A stretch of DNA of 64,000 nucleotides from Cylicocyclus nassatus (Eukaryota > Nematoda > Chromadorea > Rhabditida > Strongylidae). The position numbers were made by a program, and so were the translations under genes. Within the stretch, counting starts at the first letter, position 1; the number at the start of each line of letters is the position of its first letter. The notes below the pieces were generated by a model, which was not told the DNA's origin, did no database searches, and saw only the letters and a program-made list of their open reading frames with translations. This document shows, in pieces, positions 45,275 to 58,000 of this stretch. Location: the NCBI GenBank assembly GCA_958299035.1, contig CATQJL010000223.1:3280359-3344358 (forward strand). The letters are read 5' to 3'.

Positions 45275-45850
45275 TCTATATATATATATATATATAAAAC
45301 TCAATGTCTGTGAGGATGTTCGTTTAGTTGTTCGTTCGTTATAGAAACGCGCGCCACTGAACCGATCCGGCTGAAACTTCGCACACGTATGTTTTCGACC
45401 CCGGCGGTGGTTTAGAGCTACTTTTCGCGGCGATTCGCCGAGCCATTCTATCGATTTATTGATTAGTTTACTCAAACCTAAGAAAATGAAGGGCCATCAT
45501 GGCAACCGATCATTTTTACATATAAGCATGTAAGCAGGGGCGGTAAAGTTCATTCTACTCTCAAGGCTGACAGGATGCAGCGAGTTCGTCTCAAAGCGCT
45601 TTTCGCGCAATGTAGAAGTTAGAAAGTGTAAGTATGTTGGCTTCCAGATTCGCGTGGAGGCGGGCTGCGGACTTCAGCGACTTCAAGGATAAGCTCGACG
45701 AGAAAGTACGAAATTTAATGCTTTAACGTAGAGGTTTAACAAGTTTATCCTAAAGGTTAGGGAAGTTTGCAACCCGCCTCTATACGAATGGAAGCCGATG
45801 ACATATTGGTTAAACTAAGAGTCCCGGGTGAGACCGGGACTATCAGCTAG
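45275..45850 (+). mobile_element. non-autonomous Helitron (576 bp)
   Basis: Begins TCTATATATATAT between host A and T, and ends in CTAG followed by T. Ten bases upstream of that end is the hairpin GTCCCGG-gtgaga-CCGGGAC. These are the canonical Helitron ends (5' TC, 3' hairpin plus CTRR, insertion between A and T). No Rep/helicase frame, so it must be moved in trans. Confidence 0.8.
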
Positions 45851-45897
45851 TGTTTAATAAAGCATCTTTATACTGAACACTAATGCAAAGACAGAAA

Positions 45898-45903
45898 TTT
45901 ATT
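45898..45903 (-). promoter_or_regulatory. poly(A) signal of the prominin-like gene
   Basis: AATAAA on the minus strand, about 110 bases past the stop at 46011. The Helitron end lies about 48 bases further on. Confidence 0.6.
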
Positions 45904-46010
45904 AATCAAACAACGAAAATAATCGAGAAGCACCAATGCAGCTTGGCATTGGTGCGATTTGAAGTCTGTTTCGATGATTTTTTGTTGATACATGTCCCCC
46001 AAATTCAATA

Positions 46011-49000
46011 CTAAGCCTTTCCGGTCTTTTGCTTCAACTGCTTTTTCTCGGATTCCTTGGAGCCGTGTTTCACAGGCTTGTCAACTTTCATTTCTTTCTT
46101 CTCTTTCTGATGCTTGCTTGTCTTGATTTTGCTCGTCTCCTTTTTACCTGAGGGTTTTTTGGGAGGCACAACTTTTCTAGTCATTTCCTTCTCTTGTGGC
46201 TTGCTCTCAGCTTTTTTGACTTGTTCTTTGCTTTTCTTTTCCAGGGTGGAGCTCCGAACCGCCGGAGAAGCCTTCTGTGTATCGGGGGACTTTTTGGCGG
46301 GTATTCTACTCTCAACAAAAGTGTCTGATTCGCTGTGTGTTACAGCCGCTCCCGAATCTTCTTGCAAAGCAACAGCTTTTTTAACTTTTTGACTTTTTTC
46401 AGAAGTTTCTTCTAATGTTGCTGCCTTGCTTTCTGGGGTGAACTTGGGTGAAGTCAAGCTCGCACGATATGCCTGCTGATCTGGCACACTGTCCTTTATG
46501 GCTTTTTGACTTTTGTCCAATGTATCTTCTACTTTTGAGTCTTTGCTTTCCCCAGTAGGTGTAAGTGGCAGTGACTTTTGATACTCTGGTATGTATGCCT
46601 CTTGCTCTACATCGGCAAGCTTCATGTCTGGAGATGCTGGTATCATACGTTCTTCCTCGTCTCGTAGTACAGCTTCAACCGCTCGCTGTTTTCCAGGACC
46701 GCCTGTAATTGAAATTTATGGCAAGCTTTCAGGTTTAAGGAAGGTAGATTATCGGTTTATTTCAAGGGCACCTTCATATAGATCAAAGTCCTCATCTTCT
46801 GCTTCTTCGGCTGTTCTCACAACGAATGTAGGTTCCTCAGCCAGTTTTGCCTTTATCTCAGGGGTGGTGATCTGCATGAAAAAATAGTCCTGTCAAGGTT
46901 TAAAATTTTTTTTCGAGAGGTGCACTAATGACAATGCTTTTTAAAGCTTTTCCAATCGGCATTTGCGACGGTTTTCGATAAAACGAATGTTGAAAACTTG
47001 CTCTGATTCTACTACAATGCCATTACTAACTTGTGGTCGAAGCAAATTAGGAGGAGATAACCATTTGCATGCAAACTGGAATTTTGGTATAAGCAAAAAT
47101 GATGAAAGACTGGGAATTTTATTACTAGTATCTTCAACTCAGAAATGAGATGACACTTCATCTATTTCCAAAACAGTGTATAGGAATTGACATTCCAGTG
47201 ACAACCTGTGAGCCGAAACGAAAGTGGAAGGCCTTTTAGCACCAGATATGAGAACAGTTTTTCTGATTTGTGAGACTAGCATAGCTATATTGGCAAGAAT
47301 TGTGCAGTAACGCTATAGTATATGCACTTGATCGGTGACGACAGCCATAATGCTCTTCCAGACTCACCGCTTTCGGCTGTGGGATTTGACGTTCTGGTAC
47401 CGCTGTTTGCTTTGGAAGTGTTGGTCGTTCTGGAACCGTTTTCGGTTCTGGTTGTAGGATTTGACGCTCTACAACTTTGGGTTGTGATTGTGGGATATGG
47501 CGTTCTGGTTGTGTGATCTGGGGCTTCTGTAAAAGAAGATCGTTGAGGAGAAATAAACACCACTGTGTAGCCTACAATCGCGTCGCGTATCGAAAATTGC
47601 TTGATTTTACCATCTTTGTAAGGTTGCCACGATCCCTTTAACTTACAATCTTAGTGTGTTCTAGAAGAAAACTCGGTAAAACCCACTTGAGAGAATGCAG
47701 TTCCACCTGGAGACCAAACTAGCTGAAAAATATATTTGAATCTCAAAAACGCTTTGAGACTAATTTCAATTTACTCTTTTTACGGAATGTCGTTTTCTTG
47801 GCTCCTTCCCCTGTAAAATGTCATTGAAAAAAAAAACAACATACATCATGTTTTTCAAAAATAACAGCATACCTCTTTTGCTATACCAGTTCGATCTCTT
47901 ACCAGCACAGGCATGTGTTTCACAGTAGGCGGTACTCCGAAGGCCTAAATTTGTCAATGACACTATATTGAAAGTTTTAAAGTCGCGCACTCTTGCGCGA
48001 GACTGGGCACGAATTGGTATCTGAGGATTTTGGAGACAAAGTTTCTTCAAATTACTGTACTTAGAAAAGTAACGCCCAGAAAAGAAGCTTGGAACGATGT
48101 GGGTGTTACTAATTAAAGCTTGGGCTAAAGCATGGATGTTGAAACACTCGAAAAACTGTGTAGCGAAAAAGGATAACTATGAATTTGATTTTTCTTGACC
48201 GGTGACATCGGCCGTATGATGCAAGCAGTGGCGAACCGGAAAAGCAACGTCCTCCCTTACCACAGAGCATGTCTGGAAATTTTTGTTGCCTATGAGAGTT
48301 CTAGAATCAAACTGACTTGATCACTTGTAGATAGGTTGAGTATGCCCTGGTAATGCTGGAAATTAAAATTATTTTTGAAAGGAATTCTCGAGTGCTGCTG
48401 CCCTGCAGCTTTTCTTAAGGATTCCATGTGCATGAAACAGTTAGAATTTTTTGTTTTTTTCAACGGAAAACGTGGCTAATGTCAAGCCTCTTCCTAGCAC
48501 AGCGGTGCAAGTTACTTTTTTTCCAGATGCTGCGGAGATTACTTTGAACATAGCCGGGAAGCGCAATTTTACGCCTGAGCATGCTGATAGTACATCATAT
48601 CTTCTTATTCAACATATAAATCTCATAGCTTTCAAGATGCTAGAACATGATGTATGATTTTCTATCAGCATGCTCTAGGACATGAAAAGAATTCAATTTT
48701 CTTTCCATGCCTTAGATGTAAGGTATATCTCACGCGATTTCAGTCGCTGCGCGATCTGGCACTGCAGCGACTTCATCCTTCGGCGTAAAAGCGCTCTGCT
48801 AATTGTAAGAAAAGGCTTAATGAGTAACAATATACAAAATCTACGCGCCTATGCATGTAAGAGCTACGCACGTAAATCGTAAAGATTTGGCAAAATGCCA
48901 AGTCGCAGCCTTTTAGGCCTAAGGCATACCTCACGCGATTTTAGTCGCCGCGGGATTTGGCACTGTAACGATTCTCCATAGCTGGTCGTAAACGCATTTG

Positions 49001-52000
49001 CTTGGGCCAGACTTGCTGTGTTTGCTACAATTTACGGAATCTACGCACCCATGTATCTGAGAGCCTCACATGCTTAATCTCTTGACATCTGGCAAATCGC
49101 CAAGTCGCGAGGATGTGGCGATTTCGCAAAATCGCGAGAGGTATGCCTTAGACTTTAGCTGACGGAATCGCTGGAGATATCATATATATATTATATATAA
49201 CACCAGTGCTTCACCTCTGCTTCGCAGAGGCTCGCACTGGCCCTACTATCTGTATGCCTTACTCATTCTCGCACAATAATGATATTGGAACTCACCGCCG
49301 TATGCAGGCTATCACGAATGATTTGTAAACAACTATTCATTCCAAAAGCTTTTCCATATGAGATCGGTAATTTCGCATAAACGAAACTTTTCTCGAAAGA
49401 ACAAATGCAGATTTTAGTCGGTTTTTGGACTTTTCATGGCTTGATATTCGCGTTAAGATGCCATAATCACCGTGGCCTACATATCTGTGCAAAAATCTTC
49501 TCAAACCATCGGGTAAAATCTTGGCAAATTGAACATTTACGCAACCAATTCTTTTTGGCGCCGTTTTCGCAAAGTAATAAACTTTAGTTCAATTTTTTAG
49601 GCTAAAGACCATGACTTGCACATTAACATGTCAAAAATATCCTTAAATTTGCAAAAAGCTGCGCAACAAACTCAATTTTACTGGCCAAAAGCCAAGTGGA
49701 TCCGGTTGACGCGCATTTTTTGAGGTATCCACACAATGGATCCGCTCGTGCTTTTGTATAGTAGCTCTCATGTTGGTAGCAGGCGCTGTGCAAAAAATCA
49801 GCTCAAAACCTTCGTTGGAACTCGCTCCACGAATTTCGTGACAGACAGAGATTTAGACAGACAGACAGACAGACAAACGTAAACAACTCTTAGCCCGTTA
49901 TTATAAGTTATGATCTTATGCATATATATTATATATACTGGGTGTCCCAAAAAAATGTTTCGAACGTTTGATCGTCAATATCTCTCTTTCCAAGGAGTCT
50001 TTTGCCTTGCTTCAGGTACCGTTTTGTAGAGCTGGCTTCAACTTAGATTTGCATTATAAAACGAATCACCCATCTTTCTTCATTACTGTAGGATTACGGT
50101 AGAAACTTGAAACATATGGTGTCAATGTGGAAAAAAGCTGTCGTTTCAAAATTTTTCAAATAATTGTGAAAACTTGTGTAATAGGGCTTTTATGGACGCT
50201 GAGTTCAGTACTCAACTGTTCACAAGGTTACGAAGTTTTCTAATCGGTGTAATCGCACTTTTTAGGAACATTGAAAAACTGGCCGCTACCTCTTACCTGG
50301 CATAACTCTTCAATGAAACATCATAATAAGTCGGAAACTTTACAGTTATAATCAGCAACTCTAATTAGCCTAGTGTAGAAGCTTTGAGGCTGTTTTGTTT
50401 CTTTTCTGAGGCAAAATATGGCCTTTCATTGCTTAAAACCCTCTTTCAAGTTTCTACCGTAATCCTACAGTGATGAAGAGAGATGGGTGATACGTTCTAT
50501 AATGCAAATCTAAGTTGAAGCCAGCTCTACGAAACGGTCCCTGAAGCAAGGCAAAAGACTTCTTGGGAAGAGAGATATTAACGATCAAACGTTCGAAACA
50601 TTTTTTTGGGACACCCTGTATATGCATGTTACATTCCTATGCTCAAACACGGAGGAAGTGGAGGCGGTCGGTAGTGTAATGAACGCCTAGGTACGAGTGG
50701 ATTTGCCATATCGCCTAGGTACTATCACCAAAGCGTGCCACTCGAAAGTGATCTGTTACCCGCACTAGCGTATCCCATCATGCTCCGTTATTTTGGGCAT
50801 ACACCCTACTACCTACTCTTCATGCGTGCGATCGAAGCTTTTGATAATGTTTGAGAGAATCGTTTTGCGCTAACTTCGCATACTAACATACCACCTTTTC
50901 GAACTAATTTACTATAACTGAAACTTCTTAACCTAGTTTTTGGTTCTCAAGCAGAAGATTTAGCGATGTGAAAGTGAAAGCAAATCATCTGTACATATTT
51001 CTTCGTATGTGTTATGCATCATTTTTATATTAGCTATTATACTATCTAGCACATTACACTACAGTAATGTATTAAATAAATAAATAAATAAATATGCTTT
51101 CGTCATTGCATTAACTCATCAACGCGACCATTGAAAAGATCGTTTCGACTATATAAACTTCTCACCTGCTGCACAATATCGTCTACAGCCACCCATTCAA
51201 TCTGTAATTTATATTAGAGACGATGGTTTGACGGGCAACTGTGCACACCTTTCCATCGCTCGATTGCAAAATAGGTTCCGACTTTGGTGGGGATTCAGGC
51301 ATTTCAATTTTCTTAAAGTTCCAAATATAACAGTTTTCATGAAGAAGGGTAGCTTCTTACGGTTTCAGAAAGCTGAGTTTTTGCTTCTGGCAGATGAAGG
51401 TGAATCAGTTCCTTAGGCGACGGCGGCGATTCTTCCTTCTTCTTAACCTGAAAAAGCCGTTTTTTGCAAGATGCACATTAGTGAGAAAACTGTAGCGCAT
51501 CCTACTTTTTCAGCTATTTCACTGGCTATTTGCAAAGACTGGATCTGAAAGAATGAAACTCTGGAAGACGAGTACGTAAACAGCGATGTACCTTTTCTTC
51601 CTCGTAGCTCAACAAAAACGTTGTTGCACTTTCGAGGGCTGAGTATATGGCAAAGGCCCCAATCGCGGTAATCACTAAATCAAACATAAGACAAATTTTA
51701 GAAACCAAGCAACTGCAAATATGTCACAGATCATACAGCATGCGACCCAAAACCCTTGAGCTGGTACGGCTATGATGTTACATAAATAGAAGCCAATATC
51801 ATTCCATATTGCCATGATTGACCGACACTGTGGAGTCATATCATTCAGTGTCCTCTGTTAAGATAACCCACAGTTTTGAAGAGTATTTCAGAACATGGAA
51901 ACTATACCACAAAATGAGCAACTGCTTTAATTATTTTCTCTTCTACTTCTCTCAAATGCTTCTGAAAGTCCATGGAAAGCTTATCCCTTTTACTTCTAGA

Positions 52001-55000
52001 TGTTAGAACCATCAGCTGTACAAACAAACTCATCATATTAAGGATCATTTAATTGTGGAATACCATGTTCTGACACTTCATCAATTTAGCGTTCAAATTT
52101 CCAATAGCCCTTAGAACATCTTGTGCGGTTCTTTGCAGCCGTGTTCCTGAAATGAATGAGACCAAATACCCTTTCAAATGTTGGTGTAGATGAAAACGGA
52201 AAAGAAAGAAAAATCAGACTTTGATTTTCTTCGAGCTCTCCTAGTTTAGTTGTGAACGTTTGAGTAAGATTCTAAAAAAAATGTCTTTCAGCGTATTAGA
52301 TGTTTGTCGTTTCAGTAAAGGTGTTTTGCAACTTAAGACTACTGTTTTCACCACAAGCCAATCTGCAGTTTCCGGCTCAAGAAAGCAGGATAAGTTCGTC
52401 ATGTTTTGCCCAAAAGTTGAGCATGAAGCGAAGGAGATTAGGAGCCGTGCTTACCTCAATGGATGAGAGGGTACCGTTGACATTTTCCACTACTTCATCG
52501 CTTATGCGAAAATTTCGCAATTTCCTTCGAAAACTGTGCTTCCGAAATTTTGAAAGCGTCTGAAAGAAGCTATCCATGTACCTTTATACTTACAGCAAAA
52601 ATTTTGTAATCATGTAATATTACGTTCCCAAGACAGATTTATGAGCGAACCGGCTGAGTTGCAATTCTGCACGAATATTTTCGTCTCTGGTAAACTTTTA
52701 AGCTATTTTTTGCGGCGATGATTTCAGTCGCGCCGCGATTTGGCAATGCTCCAATCATCTATATATATATAAAACTCAAACACTGTACCGTGTTTGTTAG
52801 GATGTTTGTGGCTTATAGACTCCTCTGTATGTGAACCAAAGAGGCTGAATTTTGTTTCCCTATAAACAAGCCACGGCGCAAAAGATAGGCTACTTTTTTC
52901 GACAGTTCGCTGGGTCCTTCTATCGATTTATTGGTTTTGTTTACTAAAATCTAGGAAAATGAAGGCTATACCATTCATTTCTCCAAGTGAGTAGTAAGGG
53001 GTGGTAGAGATCATTTACATTTTGCGGTGAGGAGCATGCGGTGTCATGAAGCAAGCCGGACAAGAAAGAAGACTATTCACCACGGATACTACACGAGCGC
53101 TAAAACTGACATGGAGGTGAAGCAGGAGAGAACAGAAGATATGAACTGAAGAAAGTGGAGGACTGGTAAGTATACATCTTGAAGCACACCCTATGCTGGG
53201 CCATTCTGGACTCTCGGCCCGGGCGGGACCGGGAACCGCAGCTAGTAACATATAATAACGGGCTAAGGGTTGTTAACGTTTGTATATGTGTGTGAATCTC
53301 TGTCTGTCACGAAATTCGTAGAACGAGTTCTAGCAAAGATCTTGAGCTAGGAATTCGGTAGTAGCACCCTGTCAGCATGTAGGTAAAATATGCAAAAGCA
53401 GAAGCCGATCCAAAAAATCAAAACCTGTGAAATTGTGCGCCAGTCGGATCCACGCGACATTTCGCATGTCAAAGTGGGCCTGTAATTGGACTTTTTTCCA
53501 CGTCATGGTTTCGTTTAGCAAGTAAATCCGCAAACCATGGACTCCAGCCCGAAAAGTGAGCAAAAAGTTTACTTTCATGCAAGATCGGCGCCAATAAAAG
53601 GAATAACTGCGTATGTGATCGATTTGTCAAAGTTTTACTTGGGAATGTGAGAAAATTTTTGCTCAGAGATGTAACTCACGGTTGTCATAATCTTTATGGT
53701 AACTATCAAGCCATTATAACCCCAGTAACTAATTTAGAATTGCATTTAATCTTTTGGAGAATACTTTCTTTCCCTCAAAGTCACCAATCTTACATGTAAA
53801 AGTTTTTGGAATGAGTAGTTGTTTACATTTCATTCGTGATGATCGGCATGGCGAGGTAAGTTTCAAAGCCATCATTTTGCGACTACGAAAAAGGCATGTG
53901 GATAATAGAGCCAGTGCGAGCCTCTACGAAGCAGAGGTGACGGGCTGTTTATAATCATTACTTAACAATAAAGCGCTAAGCGTCTGTCTGTTTGTCTATC
54001 TGTGTGTGTATATATCTGTCTGTGACGAAATTCATGGAGCGTGTTGTAGCCAAAGTCTTGAGCTGAAATTTTGGTCATAGCATCCGATTAGCATGCAGGT
54101 AAATAATGCAAAAGCACAAGCCGATCCGATAATCGGAACCTTCAAAACTGCGCGTCAAATGGGTCCACGCGACCTTTGGCCCCCAATGTGAGTCTGTGAT
54201 TGTACTTTTTGCGAATTTGTGGATTTGCTTAACAAGTAAATGTGCAGATCATAGGCTTAATTCCAAAAAGTGAGCAAAATATCTATTTTTAAGCAAAATT
54301 AGCGCCAAGAAGGAGTGATTGGTAAATCATGAATTTGTCAAGGTTTCAGCTAATTATTTGCGAGGATTTCTGCTCAGAAATGTAGGGGACAAAACTAACT
54401 GTTTGTGGAAACTACCCGCCAATAATTACTTCAGTAACTAACCGAAATTCACTCTTAATCTTCTACACAAGAATTTTCTCTTCTCAATTTACTGCTCCTA
54501 CATGAAAAAGCTCATGGAATGAGTAGTTGTTTTACAATTCGTTCATGATGGTCAGCATCGCATAATGTGTTTCAGAGTGAACATCATGTGAACAAGAGAA
54601 AAGCATGTAGATAGAGGAACCAGTGCGAGCCTCTGCGAAGCAGAGGTGAAGCACTGGTTCTTTATAAGCTTATTATGAATGTACAGAAGATAGGGCATTC
54701 TGCCAATCTGCGAAAGTCATATATACCACGAGTTTCTAATCCGCAAAAATTGCAATTTAAGACATCTGGCACCTTGCCAGATCGCGTCGCGATCGAAATC
54801 GCGTAAAGTATGCCTGAGGCCTTACTCAATTACTCAATTTAGATTATAAAAATTTTTTCGGGGCGTGGCTGGCGACACGCTCCCTTTTTCGAAATTTCGG
54901 GGTTAGGGACATGCAAGAATTTTGGGAAGCATACCAAAAATATTTTCAGGATGTGTGGCACGCCACGCACCTTCATCAGAAAAAAATTCTTGTGCCCCCC

Positions 55001-58000
55001 CCCCCCGGACGGAAATCCTGGGTACGCCACTGCTACAGACCGGTACGTAAACGCTTGAAGCTTAGAAGTTGAAATTATGACGAGGAGAGGGGTAGACGAC
55101 CCAAAAGATGTGTGTGGGAAAGCAGCTGGGAAATAGCCGTTTTTTTTTACTAAATTCAAGAGTGGAATCTCGTAAATCTACAAGAAAATCAGTCTACAAG
55201 CGACACAACGGCCTAATAAAGCGCAGCAAAAAGTAGCCCATACCCACCGTTTTGACTCATTTATAATGCAGCTAAGTTCAGCTTCAAGAACACAAAGCAA
55301 TATAGGTAGCATTTACGTATTTGAACGCCATAATCTCTGCGAGTCACTTGTAATTCTGTGTGAGCTTGAATACAGCGCGTAACCGATCTTACTAACTCCT
55401 TCAAAACATTTTCCAGCTGATACTGTCTAAATGTGCACGACTATTACATATCCAGTGCAAAAGGGAGAAAAAGACAAGGAAATTCCAGAAAACTGACCGC
55501 CCTATTCTTAAAAGTGAAGTAGCACTCGTGGTGTGCAGCACGCATATGGAAACACGCGGCTAGAACGACAAATCCTGCATAACACATTGACGACAATACG
55601 ACCCACTGGTGGGTCGTACGTATACTGCCATTTCGGACAATACGACCCACCGGTGGGTCGTAAGTTTTCAAAAGCTCTAACTTTGGCAGCATGCGATGGA
55701 ATTCTACGGTATTCTGGCACATGATTGGGGACACCTTGGCGAAGCTATAGCCGGAGTGGTCCAGGTCCGGGATACTGTAATGTGATGTTACGGTAGGCAT
55801 ACCGTAGATAGAGGTAAGGCACAGATTTTAGCTCGAATTTCTCGCAGAGTGGTGCTGTTTTTGACATTTCAAGTTTACATGCACAAGAAATAGAGGGAGA
55901 GCATGAGACTGATGTCAGCCCATCAAAAATTATCGATTTTATTGATTTTATTGATTTTTCGCATTGTTCATTCCAGGAAGCTCAAACCTTGCATATATAG
56001 GTTTTTTAGCATGCTGATTACGAAAATGATAATCTCAAGTTCTAATACCGCCTTCTTACATCAGTTTCCTGATTCTTAAAAAAAATTCTACCGTACTGCT
56101 ACCGTAGTCCCACTGTGGGAAAGTAGTGAACAAAGTGGACACTATAATCGTGATCAGCATGTGAAATAACCCCAAAATACAATTTCTCACGAAAATTCGT
56201 GATGTTGGGTTCGTACAGAGTGACTACCGTAATCTTACCGTATACCGCCAAAAACTGAAACAAATCATATTTTGATAATCAGCGCCTTCGATAACCCTTG
56301 TGGGGATATTATCAGAGATATGTTTTGAATTTCTTCCAAAAAGACTGCCATTTCGGACAATACGACCCACGGGTGGGTCGTAAGTTCGGCAGTGCAAAAA
56401 AGGCTCCTGTCCGAAATGGCAGTAATCGAAAAATCGGCCTTGTCGTCAATGTGATAAGATAGATACGCGAGGACAAAAAAATGCAAAGAGGGATGCTAGA
56501 CGCGGTTTCAAAAACAAAATAAGTTGAGGGTGTTTGCTGTTTATTTGCTTAGCCAAACTAATTTTGGGTCATCTATGGAATATGGATACGGAAAAGCGGA
56601 GGACATCGATTCAATTGCAGTGATGGAAGCATAAGCATCAAGCTCTTTCCATGCCCAAATTGGTGATGCAATTTTTGAATTTAGAGGCAGTGGCTTGGGA
56701 TAGTCGCAACTGGGGGTTTTTTCACAACTACATAGCCTTCTGGACCAGCTGAGTCAGGTACTGTGCTTAAAATGTCAAAAAAGTGGTTTTTTGGAATTTA
56801 CTGGTCTTGCAGATTGTTGGAGAGGCGAGGCGAGGAATACCCAACGTAAGCAGCAAGTGACTGCAGGATACTGTAACTTTACCTATTATGGCGGCAGTTG
56901 GCTGATCAGCCCAGGCAATCATTACGGTACATACGGTACAGTCGACGGGAATCCCTCGCTCCACCTCTCCAGAAATCTCCAAGATCAAAAAACGCCAAAG
57001 AAGGAGTTTTTTGACTTTTTAAGCACAGTACCTGGCTCAGTTGGTCCAGAAGGCCCTTAATTGTAAAAATCTCCCACTCGCATTTTCCCGAGCCACTGCC
57101 TTCAAGCGTGCGGTATATACAAAGCGTGGAGGCAGCACTGACTTTATGGCAAACTGTGCTCGCTAGGCCAGAAACACCCAAATTTACACATAATCTTAAA
57201 TTTAGGCAGTTTTGGGGAAGTGCGCAAAGCTTGCCAAGGAGATGAAGCTCAATTGAGCAGTGGGGCCCCCATCAAAGTCGCTTGAGGTTTGCGGTCATCT
57301 ATGGCTCCTTTCATATATTGGGCATGAAGTAATGTTCATGCAAAGAATACCAGAGTAACCCCTTAATTAAGAGATAGAAGGGCTAAAATGAATAATTTCG
57401 AGCTTAGTTTGATTATGTGAACCCAAATCAAAACGATGGGGGACGAGTGGCGTAGTGGTATGAGGCGCCGCTATGACCAGATCGAACCCAGGTTCGATCC
57501 CCGCCCCTGGGCCAACGAAGCCCTCCACCCTCCGGGGCCGGTAAACTGGTACCCGAGTAATCTGGGAGGATAAAAGCACTGACTAGGAAACGGCTGGCCT
57601 CCGCATGTCACTGCAATAGGCTCGCACGCATAAATTGCCTCTTCGACTATGAAGTTAGTGTGTGCGTTCGGCGCATGCCCTCAGAGGGTATTGAAGACGC
57701 CGAATCCTTTATCCTTTTTTTATTTTAAACTAAAACGATTGAGCACAATAGGATTGAAATAGACCGCCACCCAACATTGCACGGCGTCGTCCAGAGCTGC
57801 AGGCTCGCTGCTGCGCCATCTAATGGCACTTCTTCAAAATGTTGATTGCATTCGAATACCACGTGTTGTTAACGCGTTTCAAACGTCCAGCTGATTCTTA
57901 CTTTTTCCATAGCTGATTGAGCCATAATCTTGTCACCTTCAATGGCATCGAAAAATGAGAAGCCATTTTTGCATTTGTAGAACGTGTCGCTAAGTGAAAA

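Noticed and set aside
55444..55800. 118-codon minus-strand frame
   Set aside because: It is driven by the tandem TACGACCCAC palindromes (repeated YDPPVGRIV) inside a TIR element.
57448..57510. Functional tRNA gene
   Set aside because: Boxes A and B are present, but the 3' half does not fold as an acceptor stem and runs into a SINE body ending in a T-run.
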